Below, one piece after another: positions 27,533-36,997 of a stretch of 64,000 bases of DNA. Position numbers and translations under genes: made by a program. The stretch is from Gammaproteobacteria bacterium (GTDB lineage: Bacteria > Pseudomonadota > Gammaproteobacteria > Steroidobacterales > GCA-2729495): contig JAJRUG010000128.1 of the NCBI GenBank assembly GCA_024277915.1, forward strand, positions 1 to 64,000, in the 5' to 3' direction. Position 1 is the stretch's first letter, and the number at the start of each line of letters is the position of its first letter. Below the pieces are notes generated by a model. That model ran no database searches. It was not told the DNA's origin and saw only the letters and a list, made by a program, of their open reading frames with translations.

Positions 27533-28749
27533 GCATTCTTGATGGCAATCACCCGTGCTTCGTTGATCGCCTTGCCTAACGCTTTCCCTTCTAGCTGACC
27601 ATTTGCGGCAGCGGCAATCGATGCTGCATTGACCTTTGCAGCGGCGTTTCTTGCAGAGCGCAACAGGTCCGCTTGTGGATAGGCGTTATCCTGGCATCCT
27701 TTTCTGCCCTGCGAATCAGCTTGGGCTGCGGCCAGGAAATCTTCAAAGCGTTCCGGGCGTCGAAAGGCATCCACAGCATCGAGCATTTTGAGAATAGTAT
27801 CGGGGCGCAACTCCATGGCCATGTGACAATGGGTATGGTATTGCGCGACATGAATTGCCAGATCCCGGTATCGGTTAGGGACATTCAGGCGGTCGCATAG
27901 CTGGTTAACCAGCTTGATGCTTCGCTGTTCGTGTCCCCGGTGACGAGGCAACTCACTTTTCTGTGTGGTCGCTTTGCCCAGATCATGAACCAGCACGGCG
28001 AATCGTGCTTCGGTACTGATTTGCAGAACAGCTGCCTGGCGCAATGCCAGCAGAATATGGACACCGGTATCGATTTCCGGGTGCCATTGTTCCGGTTGTG
28101 GCACGCCAAACAGAGCATCCACCTCCGGAAAGATTACCGCCAGCGCACCACAGTCACGCAACACCTGGAAAAATATTTCCGGATGGTCTTCTCCAAGAGC
28201 CCGCTGTGTTTCTGTCCAGACCCTTTCAGGCACCAGTGATCCGACTTCGCCACTGGAGGCCATTTCTTTCATCAATTCCAGAGTCGAGGCGGCAACCGTG
28301 AATCCAAGTTCATGAAAACGGGCAGCAAAGCGTGCCACACGAAGAACACGCACGGGATCTTCCCTGAATGCTTCTGATACATGGCGCAATACCCTGTCAT
28401 CAATATCCGTCTGACCGCCATAGGGGTCGATTAGCCGGCCATCAGGATCCTGTGCGATAGCGTTGATAGTGAGGTCACGCCTGCGCAGATCTTCTTCCAG
28501 CGTAACCTCACTATTGGTGTGAAAATCAAAGCCGTGATAACCCCTGCCGGTTTTTCTTTCGGTACGCGCCAGGGCATATTCTTCCTTTGATTGCGGGTGG
28601 AGAAATACCGGAAAGTCCTTGCCTACCTTTTGGTAGCCCTGTTTTTCCAGCTCCCCTGCCTTGGCACCGACCACTACCCAATCACGTTCCCGGATTGCAA
28701 GACCCAGCAACTCATCACGGACGGCACCACCTACCAGGAAAATCTGCAT
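27511..28749 (-). CDS. cca: Multifunctional CCA tRNA nucleotidyltransferase
   Basis: 412 residues. The class II nucleotidyltransferase head has LVGGAVRDELLGL and RERDWVVVGA with the metal-binding DW (RDW), then RRDLTINAIA and RFAARFHELGF. The C-terminal part is an HD domain (AVLVHDLGKATTQ), typical of the gammaproteobacterial form with extra phosphatase and phosphodiesterase activity. It adds or repairs CCA at tRNA 3' ends. The last residues KGVGPR and the stop codon are encoded by the terminal repeat of the adjoining foldback element, so the native C-terminus was replaced or extended. Confidence 0.95.
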   Translation of the reverse strand: MQIFLVGGAVRDELLGLAIRERDWVVVGAKAGELEKQGYQKVGKDFPVFLHPQSKEEYALARTERKTGRGYHGFDFHTNSEVTLEEDLRRRDLTINAIAQDPDGRLIDPYGGQTDIDDRVLRHVSEAFREDPVRVLRVARFAARFHELGFTVAASTLELMKEMASSGEVGSLVPERVWTETQRALGEDHPEIFFQVLRDCGALAVIFPEVDALFGVPQPEQWHPEIDTGVHILLALRQAAVLQISTEARFAVLVHDLGKATTQKSELPRHRGHEQRSIKLVNQLCDRLNVPNRYRDLAIHVAQYHTHCHMAMELRPDTILKMLDAVDAFRRPERFEDFLAAAQADSQGRKGCQDNAYPQADLLRSARNAAAKVNAASIAAAANGQLEGKALGKAINEARVIAIKNAKGVGPR

Positions 28750-28797
28750 GGGTCTATTGTAGCGGTTATCCTGAAGAATGGATCAGAGGCTTCTTAA

Positions 28798-29928
28798 ATG
28801 AATGCAGGGTTTCGCATATTCGCTCTAGTGCTGACGATGCAGCTGTCGGCGTGCAGCATCGGATACTACTTCAAGGCAACTGCTGGACATCTGGAGTTGA
28901 TGCGGCTACGCCAACCGGTAGATCAGGTTCTGGCGGACCCGGAGACATCGCCGCAGCTGATGCGTTTTCTCGAGCAGGCCGGTGCTTCGCTGGCCTTTGC
29001 CCACAAGGATCTTCTGTTACCGGACAATGGCAGTTACCGCCAGTACTCAAATCTTGGCCGCCCGTATGCAGTCTGGAATGTGATCGCGGCTCCGGAGTTT
29101 TCGCTTGAGCCGGTGACCTGGTGTTTTCCAATCGCCGGATGTGTGGCTTACCGTGGTTACTTTAGAGAGGAATATGCTCAGGAATTAGCCAGCGGACTTG
29201 CCGGCGACGGAATGGATATTTTTGTGGGCGGCGCGACAGCTTATTCGACGCTGGGCAGATTTTCTGATCCGTTGCTAAACACTATGGCCGGATTACCGGC
29301 GCCCCGGCTCGCAGGTTTAATTTTTCACGAGCTTGCTCACCAGCAGCTGTATATAAAAGATGACACAAGATTCAACGAAGGTTTCGCCAGTTTTGTTGAG
29401 CAGGAAGGTTTGAGGCGCTGGACGGGATCTCGGTTTGATTCGGGATCAGACATCGCATCAGTTCAATGCGCTCTTGCCGTTCGTCACCAGCGGCGTACCG
29501 AAGCCCTGGAAATTCTCGTCCGGGGTCGTCGTCAGCTGGGGGAACTCTATGCGGCAGATTTAGCGGAGCCGGTCAGGCGCGCAGGGAAAGCAGCAATATT
29601 TGCAGACATGATCGAACAGTACCTTGTGCTCCGTGATCGATGGGGTCAGCCGCCGTTTTTCGATGGCTGGTTTGACCAGCGACTGAACAACGCCATGCTT
29701 GCAGCTCTGGGTGTATACGATGACTATGTGCCAGCATTTGATGCAATGCTGGCGGAAGCGCAGGGGGATCTGCAGGCCTTCTATCATCAGGCGGATCAGG
29801 TGGCAGGATTGCCCCGTCCAGAGCGTGATGCTGAAATGTCCCGGTTGTTGACCGAGGCGGCATCGAGTTCGGGTCCTAAGTTCGCCCGGCCACTCGCCGA
29901 AACCTGTCCAGATCAGACAGACAATTGA
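28798..29928 (+). CDS. Predicted aminopeptidase (zinc metallopeptidase lipoprotein)
   Basis: 376 residues with a lipoprotein signal (VLTMQLSACS). The zinc site is LIFHELAHQQLY followed by FNEGFASFVEQEG, i.e. HExxH and a downstream Glu in NEGFA. Preceding segments such as CFPIAGCVAYRGYF and DIFVGGATAYSTLGRF are characteristic of the proteobacterial predicted-aminopeptidase group (COG4324-like). Substrates are unknown; it likely acts at the periplasmic face. It is divergent from cca (48 bases between starts). Its last 53 bases overlap the convergent NDUFA9-like gene. Confidence 0.85.
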   Translation: MNAGFRIFALVLTMQLSACSIGYYFKATAGHLELMRLRQPVDQVLADPETSPQLMRFLEQAGASLAFAHKDLLLPDNGSYRQYSNLGRPYAVWNVIAAPEFSLEPVTWCFPIAGCVAYRGYFREEYAQELASGLAGDGMDIFVGGATAYSTLGRFSDPLLNTMAGLPAPRLAGLIFHELAHQQLYIKDDTRFNEGFASFVEQEGLRRWTGSRFDSGSDIASVQCALAVRHQRRTEALEILVRGRRQLGELYAADLAEPVRRAGKAAIFADMIEQYLVLRDRWGQPPFFDGWFDQRLNNAMLAALGVYDDYVPAFDAMLAEAQGDLQAFYHQADQVAGLPRPERDAEMSRLLTEAASSSGPKFARPLAETCPDQTDN

Positions 29929-30835
29929 TTTCACCAAGACAGGCATCCAGGTTTTTCTCGAAGGATCGCGCCTGAATGCCCAGCTGTGCGAGTCCGTTTT
30001 CCGTACACAGGCCCGGGACGGTCAGGGACAGATAGTTATCGGTAGAAAACGGTTTACCCGGGACAAAGTCCATGATGGCCGCCTGGATGCGTGACAGCCA
30101 CCGCGGCAGACCCACTATGATAGTGCGCGCTCCGATGGAGTGACGGATCATCCTGACCAACTCTCCAAGCGTATAGGACTGCGGGCCGCAGAGCTGGAAG
30201 GTCCGACTGTCCGTTTCCGGGTTGAACGCCGTGGCCATGATTGCCTTGACGACATCATCTACATGTACCGGCGCAAAACGTGCATCCGGTACCGCCAGGG
30301 GCAACAGTGGTACCAGGCGCAACAACGAAGCAAAACGATTGGTGAAAGAATCCATCGGGCCGAATATTACTGACGGCTGCAAAATGCTCCAGCCGGTCTT
30401 CATGTTGCTGGTAGTGATGATGCGTTCGGCTTCACCCTTGGTTCTCAGACAGTGACTGGGGCCAAACTCTGCATTGGCCCGAATGGCGCTGATCTGGACA
30501 AGTTTGCCGGGGTTGCTGCGGTCACAGGCCGCCACAATTTTTTCCGCCAGTTTGGTGTGCGCCAGCGAAAAACCTGAGCCGTCGCGACCTTGCTCATTCA
30601 GTATCCCGACCAGATTGATGACGACATCGCACCCCTCGAAAAGATGATCCAGCACGCCAGGCTGATGAATGTCGATCTGGATCAGTTCAATTTCCGGCAC
30701 CACCAGCAGATGGGCATTTCTTGCCCGGCTGCGGGTGGGTATGCGGATGCGGTGCCCCTGTCCTGCGAGCGTTCCGGCAAGGCGGGACCCGAGAAACCCG
30801 GTACCTCCCAACAGGCAGATTGTTTTCGTCTGCAT
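29876..30835 (-). CDS. Complex I NDUFA9-family NAD(P)-binding protein
   Basis: 319 residues from ATG 30835, seven bases after a GGGG site; a GTG one codon earlier is less likely. It is an atypical short-chain dehydrogenase: ICLLGGTGFLGSRLAGTLA binds the dinucleotide, with INLVGILNEQGRDG, LVQISAIRA and ILQPSVIFGPMDSFTNRFASLL following. The Tyr-Lys catalytic pair of true epimerases is not evident, as in NDUFA9 homologues. Bacterial members may bind ubiquinone or NADPH; the role is unproven. Coding ends overlap the convergent metallopeptidase gene. The Deg protease gene ends 39 bases upstream of its start on the same strand. Confidence 0.87.
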   Translation of the reverse strand: MQTKTICLLGGTGFLGSRLAGTLAGQGHRIRIPTRSRARNAHLLVVPEIELIQIDIHQPGVLDHLFEGCDVVINLVGILNEQGRDGSGFSLAHTKLAEKIVAACDRSNPGKLVQISAIRANAEFGPSHCLRTKGEAERIITTSNMKTGWSILQPSVIFGPMDSFTNRFASLLRLVPLLPLAVPDARFAPVHVDDVVKAIMATAFNPETDSRTFQLCGPQSYTLGELVRMIRHSIGARTIIVGLPRWLSRIQAAIMDFVPGKPFSTDNYLSLTVPGLCTENGLAQLGIQARSFEKNLDACLGEINCLSDLDRFRRVAGRT

Positions 30836-30874
30836 CACTCCACCCCTTCAGTTACCCGGCCAGACAGCTCGCGC

Positions 30875-32269
30875 CTATTGAACGCGAACCAGCAGCTTCC
30901 GGTTGCCACGCTGGATGCTCAAAAACAGCAGATCCTGATCCTCGGCGACCTTCTGAAGTTCTTGCACAGATCGTACCCGGCGGCGATTTACATTTGTGAT
31001 GATGTCATTGGTTCTCAATCCTTGCTGTGCAGCCGGGCTTCCCTGGGTCACGGACTCAACAAGCACTGCCCTGCCGGGAAAACTATCGGTATCGCCGTTA
31101 AAATCGCCAACCATCGCACCGGTCAAACCCGGATGAATATCTTCGCCAGCAACCTGTCCAGGTCCGTCAATTTCATCCAGTTCGGCCTTGATATGGATGC
31201 GTTTCCCCTCGCGTATCAGCTCTATGCTGACACTGTCTCCACTGCGTTTCAGCCCGATGGTTGCCCGCAGTTCCGATGCGCTGTCAACGGCTTTTCCATC
31301 CACGCTGACAATGACATCTCCTACTTCGATACCTGCCTTTTCCGCCGCAGAATCTGCCACGACTTCCAGTACCAGCGCTCCCGCCGTGGCATCACCGCCC
31401 AGAACTTCGGCATCATCTGCGCTCATATCGCCGATACTGACGCCCAGCAGACCACGCCGTACTTCACCGAATTCCAGAATCTGCGACATGATGGACTCGG
31501 CCATGTTCACCGGAATCGCGAAGCCGATGCCAATATTGCCGCCGGAACGACTGACGATCATCGAATTGATTCCAATCAGTTCACCGTTGAGATCGATGAG
31601 TGCGCCCCCTGAATTGCCGGGATTGATAGAGGCATCAGTCTGGATGAAATCCTCGTAGCCACCGGGGTTCATGCCGGAGCGTCCCAGCGCACTGATAATG
31701 CCCGAGGTCACCGTATGTTGCAGGCCGAAGGGATTGCCGATGGCCACAACAAAATCGCCGACCTCAATGTTGTCAGAATTACCGAGCTCCATTTGTTGCA
31801 GGTTCTCGGCATCCTCAACCTGCAGCACAGCGACATCGGTGCCGGGATCGCTGCCAACGACAGTCGCTGTAAACCTGCGATTGTCGGTCAGAACCACTTC
31901 AATTTCGTCAGCATTAGCGATCACATGGTGATTGGTCAGGATGTAACCGTTTTTTGCATCAACGATGACCCCTGAACCGGCGCTGCGTACTTCTCGTTCG
32001 CGTTGCCGGGGCTGTCGTCGTGGGTCGCCAAAAAAGCGCCTGAAAAACGGGTCTTCCATGAGCGGGTTTTGCCGCGCCGAAACCGTGCCTTTGGTCGCGA
32101 TGCTGACCACCGAAGGTGCGGCTTTCTTGACCAGTGGCGCCAGGCTTGGTACCGGTGTATCACCGACGGCTGCTGGGATAGCGGCAAGTCCGGCCTGGGT
32201 CAGAAACAGACTGGCAGTGAGAGTGAGTAACAAGAGTCGGGGGCGATAATCGGGGAGCGATAGTGTCAT
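30875..32269 (-). CDS. degQ: Periplasmic Do-family serine protease (DegP/DegQ type)
   Basis: 464 residues with a cleavable signal peptide (LLLLTLTASLFLTQAGLA). The trypsin-like domain has the full triad: His in LTNHHVIANA, Asp in DPGTDVAVLQ and Ser in NPGNSGGALID. Two PDZ domains follow (RRGLLGVSIGDMSADDAEVLG and a second one ending in TNVNRRRVRSVQELQKV). It has two PDZ domains, unlike DegS. The short arginine-rich RQPRQREREVRSAG loop stands where DegP has its LA loop. It degrades misfolded envelope proteins. It is divergent from nrdJ. Confidence 0.93.
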   Translation of the reverse strand: MTLSLPDYRPRLLLLTLTASLFLTQAGLAAIPAAVGDTPVPSLAPLVKKAAPSVVSIATKGTVSARQNPLMEDPFFRRFFGDPRRQPRQREREVRSAGSGVIVDAKNGYILTNHHVIANADEIEVVLTDNRRFTATVVGSDPGTDVAVLQVEDAENLQQMELGNSDNIEVGDFVVAIGNPFGLQHTVTSGIISALGRSGMNPGGYEDFIQTDASINPGNSGGALIDLNGELIGINSMIVSRSGGNIGIGFAIPVNMAESIMSQILEFGEVRRGLLGVSIGDMSADDAEVLGGDATAGALVLEVVADSAAEKAGIEVGDVIVSVDGKAVDSASELRATIGLKRSGDSVSIELIREGKRIHIKAELDEIDGPGQVAGEDIHPGLTGAMVGDFNGDTDSFPGRAVLVESVTQGSPAAQQGLRTNDIITNVNRRRVRSVQELQKVAEDQDLLFLSIQRGNRKLLVRVQ

Positions 32270-32450
32270 GGGGTTTCCTATGCAGTGGTACGGTTTCTGT
32301 AATGCAGGAATGATAGCCGGTTTTTATTCGGACAACGACAGCTGCGGGCTTTAAACAACTATTCAGATGCGATAGACAATAAGAGGGTCGCAAAGGTTCT
32401 GATCTGTGGATTAACTGTGGGAAAAACGTGGGTCTCCTGAGTATAAACAA

Positions 32451-32466
32451 CCACAATATATTGTGG
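32451..32466. promoter_or_regulatory. NrdR box 1
   Basis: A perfect palindrome, CCACAATATATTGTGG, within an even longer palindrome 32449-32468. It matches the NrdR consensus ACACWATATATWGTGT closely. NrdR is the nucleotide-sensing repressor of ribonucleotide reductase genes. It is centred 179 bp from box 2, a much wider separation than the usual 31-32 bp pair. Confidence 0.75.
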
Positions 32467-32588
32467 TTCCGCGGAGCCGGACAAGGTACTGAAATAGTTC
32501 GTTATTGTGGTGGGGCAAGCATAATGAATACGTCATAAGTGATTGTTATATATAGACTATAGTTATAAGAGAAATGTCTTGAAACTGC

Positions 32589-32617
32589 TTGACACTAGCA
32601 GTGATCGGACATAATCT
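32589..32617 (+). promoter_or_regulatory. Predicted sigma70 promoter of nrdJa-nrdJb
   Basis: TTGACA (32589-32594), a 17-base spacer and TAATCT (32612-32617): a perfect -35 and a -10 with four of six matches. Start of transcription would fall near 32624, just before NrdR box 2, so repressor binding there would block initiation. The leader to the nrdJa start would be about 140 bases. Confidence 0.6.
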
Positions 32618-32629
32618 AGCAACAGGCCA

Positions 32630-32645
32630 GCACAATATCTTGTGT
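32630..32645. promoter_or_regulatory. NrdR box 2
   Basis: GCACAATATCTTGTGT differs from the NrdR consensus only in the centre. It lies at about +6 to +22 relative to the predicted start of the nrdJ transcript, a natural repressing position. Confidence 0.7.
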
Positions 32646-32766
32646 CATGCCTATTCAGGGAAAATTATGCAGATCAGGGGGAGGCTCAGCTCCTGGTCAT
32701 TGGGTTTCAGTCCGTGGAAAACGGATATTTAGTAATGATTAACCACATTGGGGAAGAGTGTTGGTG

Positions 32767-34932
32767 ATGAATTCGGTATTGCAGGCAGATCAAAACAAGG
32801 CAACGACAATCAGCTTCCAGGAAACATCCATGGATATCTGGGATAAAAAATATCGGCTGAAGTCGAAGACCGGAGAAGTTATTGATGAAACCATAGACGA
32901 TACTTACAAGCGTGTGGCACGCGCAGTCGCCGGGGTAGAGAAAGAAGAGTGCAGGGATGCCTGGTATGAGCAGTTTCTCTGGGCATTGCGTCGCGGGGCA
33001 GTACCCGCCGGACGAATTGTGTCCAATGCCGGTGCTCTGGATCACAAGCCGGCGACCTCAACGATCAACTGCACGGTATCGGGCAGTATCCGCGATTCCA
33101 TGCATGAAATTCTGGACAAGGTACACGAAGCAGGACTAACGCTGAAGGCCGGCTGTGGGATCGGATACGAATTCTCCACGCTGCGTCCCAAGGGCGCGTA
33201 TGTTACTGGCGCCGGAGCCTACACTTCAGGCCCGCTGTCGTTCATGGATATCTACGACAAGATGTGTTTCACGGTTTCATCAGCCGGCGGTCGGCGTGGC
33301 GCCCAGATGGGCACGTTCGATGTGGGTCATCCCGATGTCATGGATTTTATTCGCGCCAAACGTGAAGACGGCCGGTTGCGTCAGTTTAATCTTTCACTTT
33401 TGATTACAGATGATTTCATGCGGGCTGTTAAAAACGACGAGCAATGGACGCTCGCATTTCCGCTCGATCGCCGGCAGGCAGAAAAAGAAAATGTGGATCT
33501 GGATAATCCGGCCAGGGTTTTGTGGCGTGACTGGCCCGTGACGGATGGTTATCTGACCAACGATCAGGGCGAAGTCGCCTGCGTGATTTCCAAGGTGCTG
33601 CCCGCCCGGCGTCTTTGGGACATGATCATGGCTTCTACCTATGATTTTGCCGAGCCAGGGTTTGTGCTCATCGACCGTGTCAACGAGATGAATAACAACT
33701 GGTTTGCTGAAGATATCCGGGCGACCAACCCCTGCGGCGAGCAACCCCTGCCACCCTACGGCTCTTGCCTGTTGGGGTCGGTCAACCTGACCAAGTTTGT
33801 TGTGAATCCGTTTACCGACGCAGTGCGCTTTGACTGGGATGAATTTCACCGGGTAGTCCGGGTTTTCACCCGGATGCTGGATAACGTCGTTGAGATAAAC
33901 GGCCTGCCGCTGGAAGGCCAGCGGCAGGAAATCGAGCGCAAACGCCGCCATGGCATGGGTTTCCTCGGTCTTGGCTCAACTATCGCCATGCTGAAGATGA
34001 AGTATGGATCTCAGGAGTCTGTTGAGTTCACCGATAAAGTGGCCAAAGAACTGGCACTGGCAGGCTGGGAAGTCGGCCTGGAGCTTGCCAGGGAAAAAGG
34101 TCCGGCTCCGATCATGAACGAGGAGTTCACCGTTACCCCGGAAATGTTGAGAAAACGGCCGGAAATGGCTGATGATGGCTGGAAGACCGGTGACACCATT
34201 CCCGGGCGGACTTTGCATGCCCGGTACAGCCGCTATATGCAAAAGATTGCCGGTGTAGCGCCGGAGCTGGTCAAGGATCTGGAGCAGTATGGCGCAAGAT
34301 TTACCCACCATAGTTCCATCGCACCTACCGGCACGATTTCATTGTCTTTGGCGAATAATGCGAGTAACGGTATAGAACCGAGTTTTGCCCATCAATACTT
34401 CCGCAATGTGATCCGCGAGGGCAAGAAAACCAAGGAAAAGGTCGATGTTTACTCCTACGAGTTGCTCGCCTATCAGCAGCAGGTGAATGCCAATGCCCAT
34501 CCGGATGCAGAAAATCCCGATCACCAGTTACCGGATTATTTTGTAACGGCTGATAGTATCACTCCCAAACAACATGTCGATATTCAGGCAGCAGCCCAAG
34601 TGTGGGTGGATTCTTCAATATCAAAAACAGCCAATGTACCGACTGATTTTCCCTATGAGGATTTCAAGGATATCTACATGTATGCCTATGAGCAGGGTTT
34701 GAAGGGCTGTACGACATTCCGCTTTAATCCCGAGGCTTTTCAGGGTGTGCTGGTGAAGGAATCCGACCTGAAGAAAACTTCATATACCTTTGTGCTCGAC
34801 GATGAAACAGAGGTCACGGTCAAAGGAGACGACGAGATCGAATACGATGGCGAAATCCACTCGGCAGCCAATCTGTTCGATGCATTGAAAGAGGGTTACT
34901 ACGGCAAGTTTGAGAATGTGTCCAGAAAATAG
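32767..34932 (+). CDS. nrdJ: B12-dependent (class II) ribonucleotide reductase, catalytic subunit NrdJa
   Basis: 721 residues from the ATG at 32767, which has GGGGAAGAG upstream; the frame opens three codons earlier at a GTG. Class II RNR features include INCTVSGSIRDSMHEILDK, LTLKAGCGIGYEF, the catalytic NPCGEQPLPPYGSC segment and SSIAPTGTISL. The ten-stranded barrel is complete but the C-terminal redox tail is carried by the next gene, as in the split NrdJa/NrdJb of Pseudomonas. It makes deoxynucleotides with adenosylcobalamin, with or without oxygen. Regulation by NrdR is indicated by two upstream boxes. The C-terminus has an acidic segment (VKGDDEIEYDGEIH). Confidence 0.95.
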   Translation: MNSVLQADQNKATTISFQETSMDIWDKKYRLKSKTGEVIDETIDDTYKRVARAVAGVEKEECRDAWYEQFLWALRRGAVPAGRIVSNAGALDHKPATSTINCTVSGSIRDSMHEILDKVHEAGLTLKAGCGIGYEFSTLRPKGAYVTGAGAYTSGPLSFMDIYDKMCFTVSSAGGRRGAQMGTFDVGHPDVMDFIRAKREDGRLRQFNLSLLITDDFMRAVKNDEQWTLAFPLDRRQAEKENVDLDNPARVLWRDWPVTDGYLTNDQGEVACVISKVLPARRLWDMIMASTYDFAEPGFVLIDRVNEMNNNWFAEDIRATNPCGEQPLPPYGSCLLGSVNLTKFVVNPFTDAVRFDWDEFHRVVRVFTRMLDNVVEINGLPLEGQRQEIERKRRHGMGFLGLGSTIAMLKMKYGSQESVEFTDKVAKELALAGWEVGLELAREKGPAPIMNEEFTVTPEMLRKRPEMADDGWKTGDTIPGRTLHARYSRYMQKIAGVAPELVKDLEQYGARFTHHSSIAPTGTISLSLANNASNGIEPSFAHQYFRNVIREGKKTKEKVDVYSYELLAYQQQVNANAHPDAENPDHQLPDYFVTADSITPKQHVDIQAAAQVWVDSSISKTANVPTDFPYEDFKDIYMYAYEQGLKGCTTFRFNPEAFQGVLVKESDLKKTSYTFVLDDETEVTVKGDDEIEYDGEIHSAANLFDALKEGYYGKFENVSRK

Positions 34933-34983
34933 CAGCAAACGGACGCTAGAGTAAAAGTCAGAGTAAATAAGGTTGAATCAGAA

Positions 34984-35697
34984 ATGGCAAGAATAACGAT
35001 AGACAAGAAAATTGTTGACTACCGGGTTGAAAGCGCGGAACAGGGCAGCACTGGAAAATATGAAAAGCAGTCTCTCTCATTAGAGACCAGTGCAGATGGA
35101 AAAGTAGTACGCATGCACGAGAAGCTGGAGCGGCCGGAAATGCTGCGCGGCTCTACCTACAAGGTAAAAACACCGGTCTCCGACCATGCCATGTATGTCA
35201 CCATCAATGACCTGATACTGAATCCGGGTACCGAGCACGAGACCTACAGGCCATTCGAAATATTCATCAATTCAAAGAACCTGGATCACTACCAGTGGAT
35301 TGTCGCACTGACCCGGATTATGTCTGCCGTTTTTCGCAAGGGTGGTGATGTCACCTTCCTGGTAGACGAGCTGAAAGCTGTTTTTGATCCTCGTGGCGGC
35401 TACTGGCAAACTGGAGGCAACTACATGCCATCCATCATCGCCGAGCTTGGTCATATCATAGAGAAGCACTTGCGGTACATCGGCATGTTGCCGAAGGAAA
35501 CGCTGGACGATCATCAAAAAGAACTGGTCGCCATGAAGCGCCGCGAGTACGAGCAACAAAACCAGCAACAGGATGCATTCGCACGCGGAGGCTTCCCGGA
35601 AGGTGCCCAGCTATGCACTAAATGCAACACCCTCGCCACAGTCATGATGGACGGGTGCATGACCTGTCTGAACTGTGGCGAGTCCAAATGCGGATAG
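34984..35697 (+). CDS. Class II ribonucleotide reductase small subunit NrdJb
   Basis: 237 residues that match the C-terminal portion of one-piece class II enzymes: a TSCPD-like domain (PFEIFINSKNLDHYQWIVALTRIMSAVFRKG) followed by a Cys-rich tail with CTKCNTLATVMMDGCMTCLNCGESKCG in two CxxC pairs plus CxxxxC. In P. aeruginosa NrdJb is required with NrdJa for activity, and the tail Cys pairs re-reduce the active site. It starts 51 bases after nrdJa and is surely in the same operon. Confidence 0.9.
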   Translation: MARITIDKKIVDYRVESAEQGSTGKYEKQSLSLETSADGKVVRMHEKLERPEMLRGSTYKVKTPVSDHAMYVTINDLILNPGTEHETYRPFEIFINSKNLDHYQWIVALTRIMSAVFRKGGDVTFLVDELKAVFDPRGGYWQTGGNYMPSIIAELGHIIEKHLRYIGMLPKETLDDHQKELVAMKRREYEQQNQQQDAFARGGFPEGAQLCTKCNTLATVMMDGCMTCLNCGESKCG

Positions 35698-35714
35698 CAC
35701 CGAACGTTGGTGTG

Positions 35715-36854
35715 TTATTTTGAAACCAGCAATATGTTAAACATCTGGGTTGCATCGCCTGGAGATTGCCCTACACAACTCATGATATTTTTGCCCGTAC
35801 CCTGAGCATCTATATTAGCCATACAGGCCATATTGCCCATGATGGAACCCGGTGCAGAAACCGCGATGGTTCCAGTGATGAATCCATCGCTGGGGTTGTC
35901 TGCGCTCGCCAGGTTGATCGTGACTGTGTCGGCTGACAGCGTATTGGCCTCGATATCGGTGACAAGATTTCCGGTGCAGCTGCCGTTCGCTGTGCAGCTG
36001 ACGCTTACCGGAGATATCTGACTGCCGCTGACCTGACTGCCGTCAAACAATAGCCCGGCATATTCACCTGCCACAACGCTGATATTGCCGAGGGTCTCTT
36101 GGCCAAAACCGAAAATGAAATTGTCGTCAGTATCATCGTTGGGGGTATTGAGGCCTATCCTGACAATAGCGCCACCATTGCTGGTCAGGTACATCTCGGT
36201 CTCGCCATCCACTTGCATGATGCCGTCAGCGCAGGTTTCGGCGGTCATGGCGTCTGCAACCAATGAAGTCTGGTCGAGTGCATACATGGAGGGCAGGGAA
36301 GGAGTGCCGGTCGACACGTCGAAGTTAAAGGTACCGTAAAAGCCCTCTGTGCTACCGGAGGCATCCGCTCCGGCCTCTATTTTCACCATGACCCAGTTGG
36401 CATCCAGATCAGTCGTCGGGCATTCACCACCGGCAACCATGGGAATGATCTGATCATCTACCGAATCGAGTGGCTTGAGGACGAACGTATAACCCGGCAC
36501 ATTCAAGGCAAAAGCCGCATCACCGACAGAAGGTGCGTCAACGCCTGTATCGGCAGCTACTGTGCCTACCGTCAGTTTGAGGAGCCCGGATGCCAGGGCC
36601 GTATAGTCGCCGGTAATCGTCATTACCACCGGCGTGGTGACAGATTCAGCCATGGTAATAGTGAAAGTGTTGTCGCTGGCAAGCGTGACATCCCAGCGGG
36701 AACCCGGGCCGGCATAGGAAGTGGAGGTAACGGGATCGGGATTGCTGATGGATCCGCTACTGCTACTGCCCCCACAGCCGCTAATCAGCGCCACACTACT
36801 GGTTGTAACTATGATGACAGCAAGAGGTTTGACAAGTAGATCTATGATTTTCAA
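35715..36854 (-). CDS. Secreted lipoprotein of unknown function
   Basis: 379 residues with a lipoprotein signal (TSSVALISGC) followed by a GGSSSSGS linker. The rest is rich in Gly, Ser, Thr, Asp and beta-prone, with Cys residues placed as a few pairs (GGECPTTD, AETCADG, SVSCTANGSCTGN, MACMAN, MSCVGQ). Low charge and the predicted beta content suggest an exported surface or periplasmic protein. I do not recognise a family. It is convergent with nrdJb (17 bases apart) and divergent from hldE. Confidence 0.7.
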   Translation of the reverse strand: MKIIDLLVKPLAVIIVTTSSVALISGCGGSSSSGSISNPDPVTSTSYAGPGSRWDVTLASDNTFTITMAESVTTPVVMTITGDYTALASGLLKLTVGTVAADTGVDAPSVGDAAFALNVPGYTFVLKPLDSVDDQIIPMVAGGECPTTDLDANWVMVKIEAGADASGSTEGFYGTFNFDVSTGTPSLPSMYALDQTSLVADAMTAETCADGIMQVDGETEMYLTSNGGAIVRIGLNTPNDDTDDNFIFGFGQETLGNISVVAGEYAGLLFDGSQVSGSQISPVSVSCTANGSCTGNLVTDIEANTLSADTVTINLASADNPSDGFITGTIAVSAPGSIMGNMACMANIDAQGTGKNIMSCVGQSPGDATQMFNILLVSK

Positions 36855-36997
36855 TATTCAGCTCCTTGGTTGGATACACGTAATACCTCAGTTTATATCG
36901 ACAGGTTCGGAGAATACTTTAGGGATCTATGGGCAAAACCCGCATCAGTACCCTGTGATAATATCGCGGCATTCCTCAGCCTTGATGGTCGCCGCTA

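Larger units (their letters stand above)
32270..32766. other. 497-base intergenic region between degQ and nrdJa
   Basis: No credible gene. It holds the nrdJ control region listed separately: two NrdR-type palindromes, a good sigma70 promoter and a near-match DnaA box (TGTGGATTA, 32405-32413, one mismatch to the reverse of TTATCCACA). The degQ promoter should lie in the first hundred bases. I see no B12-riboswitch core, although one might have been expected upstream of a B12-dependent enzyme's transport genes rather than here. Confidence 0.6.

Noticed and set aside
30590-31612. 340-residue open frame antisense to the NDUFA9-like and Deg genes
   Set aside because: It spans two clear genes on the other strand and shows no domain or start signal.
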